DNA from: Cellvibrio sp. 79
GTDB lineage: Bacteria; Pseudomonadota; Gammaproteobacteria; Pseudomonadales; Cellvibrionaceae
Direction: 5' to 3'
DNA: 64,000 nt
Assembly: GCA_003056245.1 (NCBI GenBank)
Contig: MVDH01000006.1
Location: 186,001 to 250,000, forward strand
Shown here: positions 42,526 through 52,428 of the stretch, one piece after another
Layout of the letters: each line of letters begins with the position of its first letter
Numbering within the stretch: the stretch's first letter is position 1
Made by a program: the position numbers and the translations under genes
Notes under the pieces: model-generated
What the model was told of the DNA's origin: nothing
What the model saw: the letters and a program-made list of their open reading frames with translations, nothing else
Database searches by the model: none

Positions 42526-43515
42526 TTAAATCCCCCCTATATTCTGCGCAACTTTTTGGGCAGTGATGACAGGTATTTCACCTACCACCGTAATTCGATA
42601 AGTTTTATCCTGATAGGTTAATGCATCCATTACTGCGAGAGTTGCACCACGTTGTGCAACACCTTCAGGAATAGCTCCTTCCGCTTGCTCGATAAACACA
42701 GAAAAAGTTGTCAAGCCATCGGTGTACATCAGCATATCAATTTTTTGTCGCACCTGACGCTGCCCTGAAAATACAAACCCCGGAGGTACCCACCCCAATT
42801 TCCACGTAGATGGCTGTTTCAGTGCGGAGGGATTACAGTCCGTCTCCGCCTTTGCATCCCGGTGCAATTTCGCTACAGGTTTCAAATTAGTTACATCAGG
42901 ACTTAAATCCAGATCAATAAACTGGTAGCGCTCTAATGGGCGTGCGGACTCATCAACCAACCACGATTTAAGAACCAATCCGGTCTCGTTATCGATAGTT
43001 AAGAGGGTACTATGACGAAATTGATCCAATGGAATCGCTAACAGTGCAGTTGCCTCCCTTCCTGCTACCCGCTCGGGACCACGGATTTCAAATTTATAGA
43101 GTTGATCCAGACGAGCCAGGCTCGCGCCAAACTGACTAATCTTGCCTTGCAACAACTGATTGCCCAGAGTGTCGCATCCTAATGCTTTTCCATCGCGTAC
43201 AAATTCTCGATCAGGGCCATTCAAATGCTGTAAACGCTCACGTTCAACACCATTTTCAACCCAATGAATAATACGAAAGCTTTGAAGCGATGGATTGTCT
43301 TTATGCTGATAAGTGAATGACCCCTGATAATTTAAGGTTTGGGGTACTGTTGCCATTTTGTGCAATAACCGCGAGACCTCATCAACCTGAACAACGGTAC
43401 CTGCGGAAATATCCGATTGCGATTCTTGCCCATAAGCAGGAAACGTAAAAAAGACAAAAGCAATGAAACAAGAAACAAAGCGAAAGGGAAAAGGAGAACG
43501 TATCGAAGTTAGCAT
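42526..43515 (-). CDS. rseB: sigma-E regulatory protein RseB (MucB)
   Basis: RseB is the periplasmic protein that binds the RseA anti-sigma factor and shields it from DegS. The start MLTSIRSPFPFRFVS gives 329 residues with a signal peptide ending near FPAYGQ. The two-domain MucB/RseB pattern follows: LNYQGSFTYQHKDN, ERERLQHLNGPDREFVRDG, and the C-terminal WKLGWVPPGF...DGLTTFSVFIE. It follows rseA by 90 bases. Confidence 0.94.
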   Translation of the reverse strand: MLTSIRSPFPFRFVSCFIAFVFFTFPAYGQESQSDISAGTVVQVDEVSRLLHKMATVPQTLNYQGSFTYQHKDNPSLQSFRIIHWVENGVERERLQHLNGPDREFVRDGKALGCDTLGNQLLQGKISQFGASLARLDQLYKFEIRGPERVAGREATALLAIPLDQFRHSTLLTIDNETGLVLKSWLVDESARPLERYQFIDLDLSPDVTNLKPVAKLHRDAKAETDCNPSALKQPSTWKLGWVPPGFVFSGQRQVRQKIDMLMYTDGLTTFSVFIEQAEGAIPEGVAQRGATLAVMDALTYQDKTYRITVVGEIPVITAQKVAQNIGGI

Positions 43516-43605
43516 TCTGGACTCAATCAGGAGTGAGAGATGAAGAGCAGCATACCTGCTCTCCATCTAATCCAACAAGTCAGTTAATTATAGATAGGGA
43601 GATAT

Positions 43606-44319
43606 CTATTCATCTTCAGTCAGAATTACACGAGTATAAGGCAACATCCCCTGCCCCCCATTCAGGGAAGCATTATCTGTGTGCTCCTGAATTAGCTGGT
43701 TCACATAAGTCGTAATATCTTCATTATGAACAGGTACTGCTTCCTGACGAGGAACAAACATTACCTGACGGCTTTCTTGCGGACGCGACTCATACCCGCT
43801 TTGCACCGCTACCGTACGCGCAGATAAAGCCGGAGCATTTATACCAGATGGCAGGTTGACTGCTTTGCTTTCTGGTGCCGCAGGGTTAGTTGCCGCTGTA
43901 TTAGCTGCAATCTCTGAAGACTGTGGGGCAATTGCCTGATATTGCTGCACACCTACAACCAATGCTCCAGCAACCGAAGCAGCGATGGCAGCCCGCCCCA
44001 GTTGTTGCCACCAACTTGAAGGTACAACAACTATGTTATCGGCTACGGCATTTTGCTTCTTCGGTGCCGACTGCTGGGAATAAGTTTCCTCTGCATCAAT
44101 TGCAGCGCTGATTCGTGCAGCAAAATCACTAGAGGCCATCACTGGTAATTTACCCTTAAGGCCAGCACTGGCAACTTGATAGCGGGACCACGTGGTTTTT
44201 ACTTCCGGATCAGCATCAAGCGCCTTCAGGAGCCTTTGCAGTTCCAGTTCGGAAGCTTCATTATCCATAAGTGCTGATAAGGATTCGGCTAGCACTGGTG
44301 ATTGGATTTGCTCTGTCAT
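43606..44319 (-). CDS. rseA: anti-sigma-E factor RseA (MucA)
   Basis: RseA is a single-pass inner-membrane protein that holds RpoE inactive until cleaved by DegS and RseP. In the 237 residues, an N-terminal cytoplasmic anti-sigma domain (ESLSALMDNEASELELQRLL...TWSRYQVASAGLKG) is followed by a membrane span near 109-128 (RAAIAASVAGALVVGVQQY) and a Ser/Ala/Pro-rich periplasmic part. It is 149 bases downstream of rpoE, with an inverted repeat in the gap (44414-44454). Confidence 0.94.
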   Translation of the reverse strand: MTEQIQSPVLAESLSALMDNEASELELQRLLKALDADPEVKTTWSRYQVASAGLKGKLPVMASSDFAARISAAIDAEETYSQQSAPKKQNAVADNIVVVPSSWWQQLGRAAIAASVAGALVVGVQQYQAIAPQSSEIAANTAATNPAAPESKAVNLPSGINAPALSARTVAVQSGYESRPQESRQVMFVPRQEAVPVHNEDITTYVNQLIQEHTDNASLNGGQGMLPYTRVILTEDE

Positions 44320-44413
44320 TCTCGCTGGTGCCTCTGTATAAAACTGGTTATTAGAGAAAAGGGTTTAAAGGTAACCATGACTCGCTTAAAACTAACTGTT
44401 TCTATGACTAACA

Positions 44414-44454
44414 CTTGCACAATTGGTTCAGCAATTTCGCAAAAATTGTGCAAG
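44414..44454. repeat. 11-base inverted repeat between rpoE and rseA
   Basis: CTTGCACAATT (44414-44424) and AATTGTGCAAG (44444-44454) are exact reverse complements 19 bases apart, in the 149-base gap between rpoE and rseA. No T run follows on the coding strand, so it is not a classic terminator; it may be a processing or attenuation hairpin or a protein site. Confidence 0.7.
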
Positions 44455-44468
44455 TTTTACAAAATGCT

Positions 44469-45059
44469 TTAAATATCTTCAACCAGCGGTTTGATTCGTT
44501 TATCAATTGCCTCGCGTGCACGGAAGATACGTGAGCGCACCGTTCCAACCGGACATGCCATAACCTCGGCAATTTCCTCATAACTCAATCCATCCATTTC
44601 ACGCAGGGTCACAGCTGTGCGCAGGTCATCGGGTAAATCGCGAAAGGCTTGGGAAATCGTATCTTCAAGCTCCTCACACAGCACATTGTGCTCAGGTGTA
44701 TTTAATTCATGCATCCCGTCATTACCATCAAAGAATTCAGCATCCTCAATCTCCACATCACTGGTAGGTGGACGGCGATTGCGCGCGACTATATGGTTTT
44801 TTGCCGTATTAATCGCAATGCGATAAATCCAGGTATAAAAAGCACTATCGCCACGAAAATTAGGTAGAGCCCGATAAGCCTTTATAAAAGCTTCCTGGGC
44901 TACATCCTGAGCTTCGGCATGGTCGCGAATAAAACGGCTAATCACAGCCAGCACCTTGTGCTGGTATTTAATAACAAGCAAATCAAACGCGCGCTTATCG
45001 CCTTTTTGAACTCGCTCGACCAGTTGTTGATCAACATCAGGCGCCACTTGCGCAGTCAT
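44469..45059 (-). CDS. rpoE: ECF sigma factor RpoE (AlgU)
   Basis: This extracytoplasmic-stress sigma factor of 196 residues has region 2 with RFIRDHAEAQDVAQEAFIKAYRAL and WIYRIAINTAKNHIVARNRRPP, then region 4 with LSYEEIAEVMACPVGTVRSRIFRARE. Sequence is very close to E. coli RpoE and pseudomonad AlgU. It heads the rpoE-rseA-rseB-rseC-arfB operon and is divergent from nadB. A sigma-E-like promoter at 45244-45270 suggests autoregulation. Confidence 0.97.
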   Translation of the reverse strand: MTAQVAPDVDQQLVERVQKGDKRAFDLLVIKYQHKVLAVISRFIRDHAEAQDVAQEAFIKAYRALPNFRGDSAFYTWIYRIAINTAKNHIVARNRRPPTSDVEIEDAEFFDGNDGMHELNTPEHNVLCEELEDTISQAFRDLPDDLRTAVTLREMDGLSYEEIAEVMACPVGTVRSRIFRAREAIDKRIKPLVEDI

Positions 45060-45243
45060 TCTTTAACCCCCAAGTACCCTGGCAAAAACCAGGATCAATC
45101 AATAGTCAGTTTAAACTGGACCAAAATACATTATGTTTAACGCACCGATTCAGCGTAACGTTAACTTTAATAGTTAGTTAAAACTATGTTCAACTCTGGC
45201 TGCCCAGCAAACTACATGCCTACCTATTGGCGCAGAATAGCTC

Positions 45244-45270
45244 ATAGACAAAAACCATATTAAAAAGTTC
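45244..45270 (-). promoter_or_regulatory. candidate sigma-E promoter of rpoE
   Basis: On the minus strand GAACTT (45270-45265), a 16-base spacer and TCTAT (45248-45244) match the sigma-E/AlgU pattern (GAACTT-N16-TCTGA; -35 perfect, -10 three of five). The leader to rpoE would be about 178 bases. The rest of the 336-base rpoE/nadB spacer shows no gene. Confidence 0.6.
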
Positions 45271-45332
45271 TCGCTTGATTATACGGGGTTATTAAACGGT
45301 AAGTGTTTCCTTCGTATAAAGAGGCGTGAGCT

Positions 45333-45341
45333 TGTTATACT
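45333..45341 (+). promoter_or_regulatory. extended -10 promoter of nadB
   Basis: TGTTATACT (TG at 45333-45334, TATACT at 45336-45341) is an extended -10 element with no good -35 at the usual distance, about 55 bases before the nadB start. Confidence 0.45.
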
Positions 45342-45395
45342 GCGCGTCATTCCGGGCAAATTTTTATCAACCCTCTGCGAATCGGGTTTTACTGA

Positions 45396-47033
45396 ATGAA
45401 AAAACACTATCAATATGATGTTCTGGTAATTGGTTCAGGTGCGGCAGGCTTAACCTTGGCCCTTAGTCTAGCGCAACACGCCAAAGTTGCTGTGCTCAGT
45501 AAAAATGCGATAAATCAGGGGTCTACCTGGTTTGCGCAGGGAGGAATTGCAGCCGTATTGGACGATCAGGACTCCATTGATGCACATGTTGCAGATACCC
45601 TGATTGCTGGCGCCGGCTTATGCCACGAGGATGCCGTACGCTTTACCGTAGAGCGCAGTAAAGAAGCAATTCAATGGTTAATTGATCAAGGAGTTAACTT
45701 CACTAAAGAGAATTCCAATGGCGATTACCATCTAACTAAAGAAGGTGGCCATAGTCACCGTCGCATCATTCATAGTGCCGACGCTACGGGCCAAGCAGTA
45801 CATTCCACGCTTATCGACCAAGTGGAAAGACAACCAACCATAGATATTTACGAACACCATGTAGCCGTAAACCTTATCTCACAGGCGGACTCAGGTTCGC
45901 GCAAACTACGCTGCACTGGCGCCTACGTATTGGATAGTGAAAATGACACTGTTCATGTCTTCCAAGCCAAAGTAGTAGTTCTGGCAACGGGCGGAGCCAG
46001 CAAGGTCTATCTATATAGCAGCAATCCTGACAGCGCCAGTGGTGATGGCATTGCAATGGCATGGCGTGCCGGTTGCCGCATTGCCAATATGGAGTTCAAT
46101 CAATTCCATCCTACTTGCCTCTACCATCCACGCGCCAAAAACTTTTTGATTACCGAAGCATTACGCGGAGAAGGCGCGTATCTGCGTCTACCTAATGGCG
46201 AGCGTTTTATGCTGCGTTTTGATGAGCGCGCTGAATTAGCACCACGCGACATAGTTGCGCGAGCAATCGACCATGAAATAAAACGCTTGGGTTGCGATTG
46301 TGTATATCTGGATATCAGCCACAAATCACCGGAATTTATTAGTGAGCATTTTCCAACGGTAAAAGCGCGCTGCCTTGAGTTCGGTATTGATATTACCAAA
46401 GAGCCAATTCCGGTAGTTCCTGCAGCGCACTATACGTGCGGTGGAGTAGCCGTGGATAAAGACGGCCACACCGATTTACAACACCTCTATGCAATTGGTG
46501 AAACTTCATTTACTGGCTTGCATGGCGCTAACCGCATGGCAAGTAACTCGTTACTCGAATGTATTGTGTATGCCCAATCCGCCGCAGAACATATTCTTGC
46601 CAATCTGCCACAAATCCCTTTACCAGATGTATCCCCACTGTGGGATGCCTCGCGCGTACGCGATTCAGATGAAGATGTGGTGATATCCCACAACTGGGAT
46701 GAATTACGTCGTTTTATGTGGGATTACGTGGGGATTGTACGCACCGATAAGCGCCTGGAGCGTGCAACCCATCGTATTAAACTTTTGCAAAAGGAAATCG
46801 CTGAATATTACAGTAACTATAAAATCAGCAGTGACTTGATTGAATTGCGCAATCTTGCAACTGTTGCCGAATTAATCATTCGCTCAGCCCATGAACGCAA
46901 GGAAAGTCGCGGTTTGCATTACTCACCGGATTATCCGGAGAAATCGCTTATTGCACGCGATACCATAATGATTCCGAATAATTTTGCCGGTCAAGATGTT
47001 GTTGTTAGCAAAGAAACACCGGCAAAAAATTAA
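45396..47033 (+). CDS. nadB: L-aspartate oxidase
   Basis: NadB oxidises L-aspartate to iminoaspartate, the first step of de novo NAD synthesis. The 545-residue flavoprotein starts with the FAD motif [15 protein letters not shown]. It has [28 protein letters not shown] and [14 protein letters not shown], then [10 protein letters not shown] and [20 protein letters not shown]. These are the succinate dehydrogenase/NadB family blocks; the RHELLR-type C-terminal helical domain follows. It is divergent from rpoE, as in E. coli and pseudomonads. Confidence 0.97.
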   Translation: MKKHYQYDVLVIGSGAAGLTLALSLAQHAKVAVLSKNAINQGSTWFAQGGIAAVLDDQDSIDAHVADTLIAGAGLCHEDAVRFTVERSKEAIQWLIDQGVNFTKENSNGDYHLTKEGGHSHRRIIHSADATGQAVHSTLIDQVERQPTIDIYEHHVAVNLISQADSGSRKLRCTGAYVLDSENDTVHVFQAKVVVLATGGASKVYLYSSNPDSASGDGIAMAWRAGCRIANMEFNQFHPTCLYHPRAKNFLITEALRGEGAYLRLPNGERFMLRFDERAELAPRDIVARAIDHEIKRLGCDCVYLDISHKSPEFISEHFPTVKARCLEFGIDITKEPIPVVPAAHYTCGGVAVDKDGHTDLQHLYAIGETSFTGLHGANRMASNSLLECIVYAQSAAEHILANLPQIPLPDVSPLWDASRVRDSDEDVVISHNWDELRRFMWDYVGIVRTDKRLERATHRIKLLQKEIAEYYSNYKISSDLIELRNLATVAELIIRSAHERKESRGLHYSPDYPEKSLIARDTIMIPNNFAGQDVVVSKETPAKN

Positions 47034-47045
47034 ACAGCAACATGA

Positions 47046-47552
47046 TTAGGTCTTGGGTTTTAAACATACTCGCAGCCAGGTGCGCAATCGCGCACCATCT
47101 ACAGGGGATAATGAATCGTTGGCGATTAGCAGATACCGGCATTTCCTGGTATCCAATTCTCTTAGTGGCAAAATAATTAATAAAGGCCAACAAAGCACTT
47201 CACCAGCAAGCTGATATTTTCCGGTAACTCCCACTGCCTTTAATAACCACTCACCACTCTCAAACCCAAGCTCACCGGCAAAGAGATCTTTTTGTTGATA
47301 TCTGTAACCTCTCCACAACCCCCACCATCCAGCTACAAGCAAAATCGCCCATGCGATATTGGTAATCAGCCATGGAAAAATTATCAATAACAAGCACGCA
47401 GCCAACAATAAATAAGTGCAGCGATAAAAATAAAGAAGCCAGCGCGAGGGAAAAATAGATACCGCTACCAGCACCGGCAACGGTTTTGATGATGAAGAAA
47501 CAGCCTGTAAATCAGCTGTTTTTTTGTAGCCCGGTATTTGCACGAATAACAT
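47046..47552 (-). CDS. ygfX: YgfX (CptA)-like small membrane protein
   Basis: The likely product is about 168 residues from MLFVQIPGYKKTA; the exact start is uncertain because the frame runs on into sdhE and no clear Shine-Dalgarno sequence is present. Two adjacent membrane segments (LLYFYRCTYLLLAACLLLIIFPW and WAILLVAGWWGLW) are followed by a cytoplasmic part. The layout and its position overlapping the 3' end of sdhE match E. coli YgfX, which has been linked to cell-shape effects and is encoded with SdhE. Convergent with nadB. Confidence 0.75.
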   Translation of the reverse strand: MLFVQIPGYKKTADLQAVSSSSKPLPVLVAVSIFPSRWLLYFYRCTYLLLAACLLLIIFPWLITNIAWAILLVAGWWGLWRGYRYQQKDLFAGELGFESGEWLLKAVGVTGKYQLAGEVLCWPLLIILPLRELDTRKCRYLLIANDSLSPVDGARLRTWLRVCLKPKT

Positions 47553-47763
47553 CCACAATCCGTTGTAGTTCAGGGTTGGCAGGGTTTTCCCGCCGCATAA
47601 ACCATGCGAATAAATCCTGATCCTGCTCTTCCAATAATAACCAGTAACGCTCCTTATCGCTTTGTTCCAATGAGGGGTAAACATTTTCCAGAAACGGCAT
47701 CAAGACCAGATCCAACTCCAGCATGCCGCGGCGGCTTCCCCAAAACAAACGATTTATATCCAC
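47512..47763 (-). CDS. sdhE: FAD assembly factor SdhE
   Basis: SdhE attaches FAD covalently to succinate dehydrogenase and fumarate reductase. The 83-residue protein has the conserved RGMLELD (RGxxE) in SRRGMLELDLVLMPFLENVY and the family end WFMRRENPANPELQRIVDVIR. It overlaps the start of ygfX and lies near nadB, itself an SdhA-like flavoprotein, a neighbourhood also found in pseudomonads. Confidence 0.95.
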   Translation of the reverse strand: MDINRLFWGSRRGMLELDLVLMPFLENVYPSLEQSDKERYWLLLEEQDQDLFAWFMRRENPANPELQRIVDVIRANTGLQKNS

Positions 47764-47826
47764 GTTACTACCTGTTTGATCGTAAAAAAAGAAAGCGCAT
47801 TATAAACGACCCTCATACGAATAGCG

Positions 47827-49152
47827 CTAGTTGAAATCATTCGCTCGAACGGTACGATTCCGACCCTGCGCCTTGGCCTGATAGAGCGCCAGATCAACAT
47901 TGCGAAACAATTGGTGGAAAGGAATATCCCCATTGCTGGTACCAACCCCCAAACTAATAGTGATGTGTAAATCGGGAAACTGTTCGAAATTAGTGGTAGC
48001 AATCAGGGCTCGCATTTCTTCAGCCAGATGGTAGCTATGCTCCAGCGATGTATCAGGTAAAACCATCAAAAATTCTTCTCCACCCCAGCGCACAATTTGA
48101 TCCGATTGACGAACACTACTTTTAATTAGCCCGGTAACACGTTTAAGCACCACATCACCGCCATCGTGCCCAAGAGAATCATTAATTTTTTTGAAATGAT
48201 CGATATCAATAATTACCATCGACACTTGTCTTGTACTGTCAGCAGGAAAATATTGTTCAACATATTCACTTAATCCTTGTCTATTTAGCAACCCGGTCAA
48301 CGGATCAATCATTGACAACTTTTTATATTTATCCGTCTCTTGCGCCAACAGCGAATTCTGGTTTGCCAATCGCTCGAGACGTTGATGTTCCAAACGGATT
48401 TCCCTGGTAAGCCGTGCAAGGCTAATGGCCCCACCAACCATCATTACACTGACCCAGAATACTAAAATACCAAGATACCAATCATCACGGGCAACCCACT
48501 CCCCGACCAACTCCAGGCGCTTAAGCTTAAAACTATGCATTCCCGGTACACCCGGATAAGTAGTATCAATGCCAAATGCCACCACATGATGGAAATCAGG
48601 CAAAGCATTTTCGCGTGGGGCTTTGTATTGCGTGATCCACCATTCTGCAACTGAAAACTCGGACAAACTCAGTACAAGGCGATCATGGATGTACTCTACC
48701 GGCACATGCACGTTATTGAATTTAGCCGTTTGTATATCGTTTATATCGGAAAAACCCGGCACATAGTTGCGCAGATAAAAACGCAAGCGCTGATCATGAC
48801 CCGAATAATCCAGATCGACGTTAATTGTTTTATAACTACTAAGATCAAGACCATCAGTTCCCTGCCCGCCACCGAGGAATACATTAAAACCACAAGTATG
48901 CGGGCGACCATCATCTTCAATGTTGCATTCCCAAGCCATACCGTCAAAATCAGTCCAGCGAATCATGGATTCACCAGCTGAGTTACTATCGGAATAGATG
49001 TAATGAGGAATATCCCTGGAGGGCACTAACAGCATTTTTTTGGAGGGTAATAGTTCATAAGCATAAATCACCGCCACAGTACCAATACAACACAGTAGCA
49101 GCTTATATAAACGGCTTTGGCGAATGGATGGATAATAATTATAAGCGGTCAA
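47827..49152 (-). CDS. membrane diguanylate cyclase with periplasmic beta-rich domain
   Basis: The 441-residue protein has an N-terminal membrane helix (about 16-35) and a periplasmic domain of about 190 residues. That domain resembles CBM/galactose-binding jelly rolls (DLSSYKTINVDLDYSG, RLRFYLRNYVPGFSD, HSFKLKRLELVGEW). A second membrane helix (about 232-252), a coiled-coil (LEHQRLERLANQNSLLAQE) and a GGDEF domain follow, with GGEEF near 356-360 and an RxxD inhibitory site (RQSD) five residues before it. It should make c-di-GMP in response to a periplasmic signal. The jelly-roll reading is by eye. Confidence 0.88.
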   Translation of the reverse strand: MTAYNYYPSIRQSRLYKLLLCCIGTVAVIYAYELLPSKKMLLVPSRDIPHYIYSDSNSAGESMIRWTDFDGMAWECNIEDDGRPHTCGFNVFLGGGQGTDGLDLSSYKTINVDLDYSGHDQRLRFYLRNYVPGFSDINDIQTAKFNNVHVPVEYIHDRLVLSLSEFSVAEWWITQYKAPRENALPDFHHVVAFGIDTTYPGVPGMHSFKLKRLELVGEWVARDDWYLGILVFWVSVMMVGGAISLARLTREIRLEHQRLERLANQNSLLAQETDKYKKLSMIDPLTGLLNRQGLSEYVEQYFPADSTRQVSMVIIDIDHFKKINDSLGHDGGDVVLKRVTGLIKSSVRQSDQIVRWGGEEFLMVLPDTSLEHSYHLAEEMRALIATTNFEQFPDLHITISLGVGTSNGDIPFHQLFRNVDLALYQAKAQGRNRTVRANDFN

Positions 49153-49411
49153 CGCAAATCACCGATGCAGTGGTAACGACAGGTATGTATCGAAAGTAAA
49201 ATAACTTACCTGTCCTTATTTTTGTTGTCTGATACCGCAAAAACATTATTTAGCCCAACGTTTCCAAGGCAATAAATACTGGATGTTTATAGATCGGAAT
49301 GTAATAGCTGTAACTTGCAGCTATGAAAAACCTTCGATACTCCTGATAATCACCTGCGGCATAATCCAACCCGACTCCTAATTCAAAACGCATTCACTGT
49401 GGTAGATATTT

Positions 49412-50368
49412 ATGAATACCAGTCAAACCAATCCGGTATCCTGGCTAAAGCTTAGTCAATCACAACTCTTATTGGTAAAGGGGCCAGACGCAAGCAAGTT
49501 TATGCAAGGCCAGGTTACTTGCGACCTGCGCGAATTAAATAATCCCATTACACGCTTGGGTGCCCAATGTAATCCCAAAGGACGAATATTGCTGACATTC
49601 CGGGCACTGCAAATAAATCCGGAAACTATTGCGTTGCGCATCCCTGCAAGTCTGATGGAAAGGGCTAAACAATCATTTGGGAAATACATTGTATTTTCCA
49701 AAGCCAAACTAATTGATGCACCAAATGAATATCTTCTTTATGGTTTGTATGGTGATCAGGGGGCTAAGGTAGCTCAAAAAATATTCCAAACCTTACCTAA
49801 TGAAGATGGCGGGTACATTGAATATGGTGGTAACTTTTTAATCCAGTTGGATGCACAACGCTATGAACTCTGGATTCACAACACTAAAGCTACCGAGCTT
49901 GAACAGCAAATTGCAGCATCTGCTACACCAGGCGATATAAATGATTGGTGCCTGATGGATATTCATGCGGGGATTGCAGATATAAGCCCCGAAACCTATG
50001 AAAAACTGACACCTCAGGAAATTAATTATCAATTAGTGAATGGCATCAACTTCCGTAAAGGTTGCTACACCGGTCAGGAAATCGTGGCTCGAATGCACTA
50101 CCGTGGCAAACTGAAAAGGCATATGTATCGATTCAGTATTGCTACGGATCAAAATCCTCTGCCTGGAACACCGGTTACAAATACAGCCACCGGGCAAATT
50201 GCGGGGCAAATTATTATGGCTGCAAGAACTAATTCACTGGAAATTGAAGTACTTGCGTCCGTTTTGGATGAGCAGCTCGAAGAGTTAACAATCGAAGGAA
50301 TCCCGCAAAAATTAAAACAGCTGCCACTGCCCTATGCTATACCTACAGCAGACGAAAAAACCGAATAA
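49412..50368 (+). CDS. ygfZ: folate-binding protein YgfZ
   Basis: YgfZ is a folate-dependent protein needed for certain Fe-S enzymes (MiaB among them) and is related to the T-protein of glycine cleavage. The 318-residue protein starts WLKLSQSQLLLVKGPDASKF, QGQVTCDL, and carries the diagnostic motif FRKGCYTGQEIVARMHYRG near residue 215. It is the only gene between the diguanylate cyclase and the HDOD gene and precedes the latter by 20 bases. The 259-base spacer upstream shows no gene. Confidence 0.95.
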   Translation: MNTSQTNPVSWLKLSQSQLLLVKGPDASKFMQGQVTCDLRELNNPITRLGAQCNPKGRILLTFRALQINPETIALRIPASLMERAKQSFGKYIVFSKAKLIDAPNEYLLYGLYGDQGAKVAQKIFQTLPNEDGGYIEYGGNFLIQLDAQRYELWIHNTKATELEQQIAASATPGDINDWCLMDIHAGIADISPETYEKLTPQEINYQLVNGINFRKGCYTGQEIVARMHYRGKLKRHMYRFSIATDQNPLPGTPVTNTATGQIAGQIIMAARTNSLEIEVLASVLDEQLEELTIEGIPQKLKQLPLPYAIPTADEKTE

Positions 50369-50388
50369 AGCCTGCAACAGGATTCCCA

Positions 50389-51219
50389 ATGAATGCCATA
50401 GCTGAAAAAGTTCGCCAGGAGATTATTACTGCCATAGAGAAGGACCAACTCGTACTGCCCACTTTGCCGGAAGTTGCCCTCAAAGTTCGCGAGGTTGCTG
50501 ATGATCCGGATGCAGACATCGATAAGCTAACCGGTGTTATCGGCAATGATGCCGCACTAAGTGCTCGCATTATTCGCGTAGCGAACAGCCCTTTACTTAG
50601 AGCAAGCCGTGCAATTGAAGATTTACGCACTGCACTTATGCGCCTAGGCATCCAATACACGTGCAACATAGCAACCGGGCTTGCGATGGAACAAATGTTC
50701 CAGGCAACCTCAGATCTGGTTGATATGCGCATGCGCGAAGTCTGGAGTCGCTCCAGTGAAATTGCAGGTATTAGTTATGTGCTCTGCAAACATTACACCC
50801 GCCTGCGCCCTGATCAGGCAACACTCGCTGGGCTTGTTCATAAAATCGGTGTACTTCCGATCCTGACCTATGCCGAAGAACATCCGGCACTACTCAAAGA
50901 TAGTTTTACTCTCGATACCGTTATCGATCAGTTACAAGGACAACTGGGTGATCTCATTCTGAAGACATGGAATTTTCCGGAAGAATTGGCTCATATACCA
51001 AGCCAGCATATGGATTTTGACAGAAACATCCCAAAGGCTGATTACGCCGATATAGTTACGGTAGCGATGTTGCAAAGTTATGCGGGCACCAAATCATCTA
51101 TGGCGCAAGTGGACTTATCCCGTGTGAGAGCGTTTGGCAGATTAGGGCTTGACCCTGAAGTCGCTGAATCGGAAGATTTGAGCGATGAAATGGAAGCTGC
51201 GATGGCTTTATTATTGTAA
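50389..51219 (+). CDS. HDOD-domain protein
   Basis: HDOD proteins are a non-catalytic branch of the HD superfamily used in signalling, often with c-di-GMP systems. The 276-residue protein is one HDOD domain: LPTLPEVALKVREVADDPD, ALSARIIRVANSPLLRA, and LAGLVHKIGVLPIL with the HxIG-type sequence where catalytic HD enzymes have paired metal ligands. A short acidic helical tail follows. It has no REC or GGDEF domain. It is co-directional with ygfZ 20 bases before, and a bidirectional terminator ends it. Confidence 0.9.
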   Translation: MNAIAEKVRQEIITAIEKDQLVLPTLPEVALKVREVADDPDADIDKLTGVIGNDAALSARIIRVANSPLLRASRAIEDLRTALMRLGIQYTCNIATGLAMEQMFQATSDLVDMRMREVWSRSSEIAGISYVLCKHYTRLRPDQATLAGLVHKIGVLPILTYAEEHPALLKDSFTLDTVIDQLQGQLGDLILKTWNFPEELAHIPSQHMDFDRNIPKADYADIVTVAMLQSYAGTKSSMAQVDLSRVRAFGRLGLDPEVAESEDLSDEMEAAMALLL

Positions 51220-51240
51220 TCAACAATCAATTAACAGATA

Positions 51241-51267
51241 AAAAAAGCGGCAAAAGCCGCTTTTTTT
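51241..51267. terminator. bidirectional terminator between HDOD gene and rpoS
   Basis: AAAAAAGCGGC-AAAA-GCCGCTTTTTTT, with A and T runs on the two sides, lies between the two convergent genes. Confidence 0.94.
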
Positions 51268-51287
51268 ATTGTTGGATAAATTCGAAC

Positions 51288-52280
51288 TTATGCACTGAAT
51301 AAGGCTGCGCTATCCAAACCTTGCTTTTCCATAATATCTCGCAGCCGCTTTAAGGCCTCTACCTGAATTTGACGAACACGTTCACGGGTTAAACCAATTT
51401 CGTGCCCGACTTCTTCTAACGTACTCACCTCATAACCACGCAAACCAAAGCGTCGGGCAAGCACTTCGCGCTGTTTCTCGGTCAATTCATCCAGCCAATG
51501 ATCCAAACTGGTAGTGAGATCGCTGTCTTGCAGCAAAGTGGCTGGGTCTGATACATGAGTGTCCGCAATCGTATCAACAATCGCACGATCAGATGAATTA
51601 CCAATTGGAGCATCAATTGATGTCACACGTTCATTCAAGCTAAGCATATGCTCTACATCAGCAACCGGCTTTTCAAGCAAGTTGGCAATTTCTTCCGGAG
51701 TAGGCTCATGATCGAGCTTTTGAGATAACTCACGTGCAGCACGCAAATAAATATTCAATTCTTTTACAACATGGATCGGCAAACGAATCGTGCGCGTCTG
51801 ATTCATAATTGCACGCTCAATGGTTTGGCGAATCCACCAAGTAGCGTAGGTTGAAAAACGGAAGCCACGCTCTGGGTCAAACTTTTCCACAGCGCGAATC
51901 AGGCCTAAATTGCCTTCTTCAATTAAATCCAACAATGCCAGGCCACGATTCACATAACGACGGGAGATTTTTACAACAAGGCGCAAATTACTTTCGATCA
52001 TGCGCTTACGCGCCGCTTCATCGCCCTTGAGTGCCTTGCGTGCAAAAAATACTTCTTCTTCTGCACTCAGGAGAGGGGAAAAACCAATTTCATTTAAATA
52101 AATCTGGGTGGCATCTAGCGTTTTATTGTACTTATCATCAATAAGCCGCTCATTTATCACTGCTGGTTTGGATATTTCCTCTTCTTCTGCCAAAAGAAGA
52201 TCTGCTTCATCCAATTCCGCATCCGGAATGAAAACATCATCACGATCAAACGCAGTTGTATCCCTATCTTGTAAAGTCAT
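51288..52280 (-). CDS. rpoS: RNA polymerase sigma factor RpoS
   Basis: The stationary-phase sigma factor of 330 residues has a short acidic N-terminus, region 1.2 ([21 protein letters not shown]), region 2 ([30 protein letters not shown]), region 3 ([10 protein letters not shown]) and region 4 ([35 protein letters not shown]), all read in parts. Length and sequence match RpoS rather than RpoD, which has a large region 1.1. It is last in the pcm-nlpD-rpoS run, 148 bases after nlpD. Confidence 0.97.
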   Translation of the reverse strand: MTLQDRDTTAFDRDDVFIPDAELDEADLLLAEEEEISKPAVINERLIDDKYNKTLDATQIYLNEIGFSPLLSAEEEVFFARKALKGDEAARKRMIESNLRLVVKISRRYVNRGLALLDLIEEGNLGLIRAVEKFDPERGFRFSTYATWWIRQTIERAIMNQTRTIRLPIHVVKELNIYLRAARELSQKLDHEPTPEEIANLLEKPVADVEHMLSLNERVTSIDAPIGNSSDRAIVDTIADTHVSDPATLLQDSDLTTSLDHWLDELTEKQREVLARRFGLRGYEVSTLEEVGHEIGLTRERVRQIQVEALKRLRDIMEKQGLDSAALFSA

Positions 52281-52428
52281 TTTTCAGCCCCTTAATCAAT
52301 TTTTTTATTTAACCGGCTGGCTTTTAATATTAAGTCACCCAGCTTGCCCAAGCTGTACATCTCCATTCATGATGCCAAATGTCTGGAGAACTTACTCATG
52401 GACTTATTCATCTCATGAGTGTGACACT

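Noticed and set aside
47553-47684. Longer start for the ygfX gene running through sdhE
   Set aside because: Overlaps SdhE across a different frame and shows no membrane-protein family similarity.
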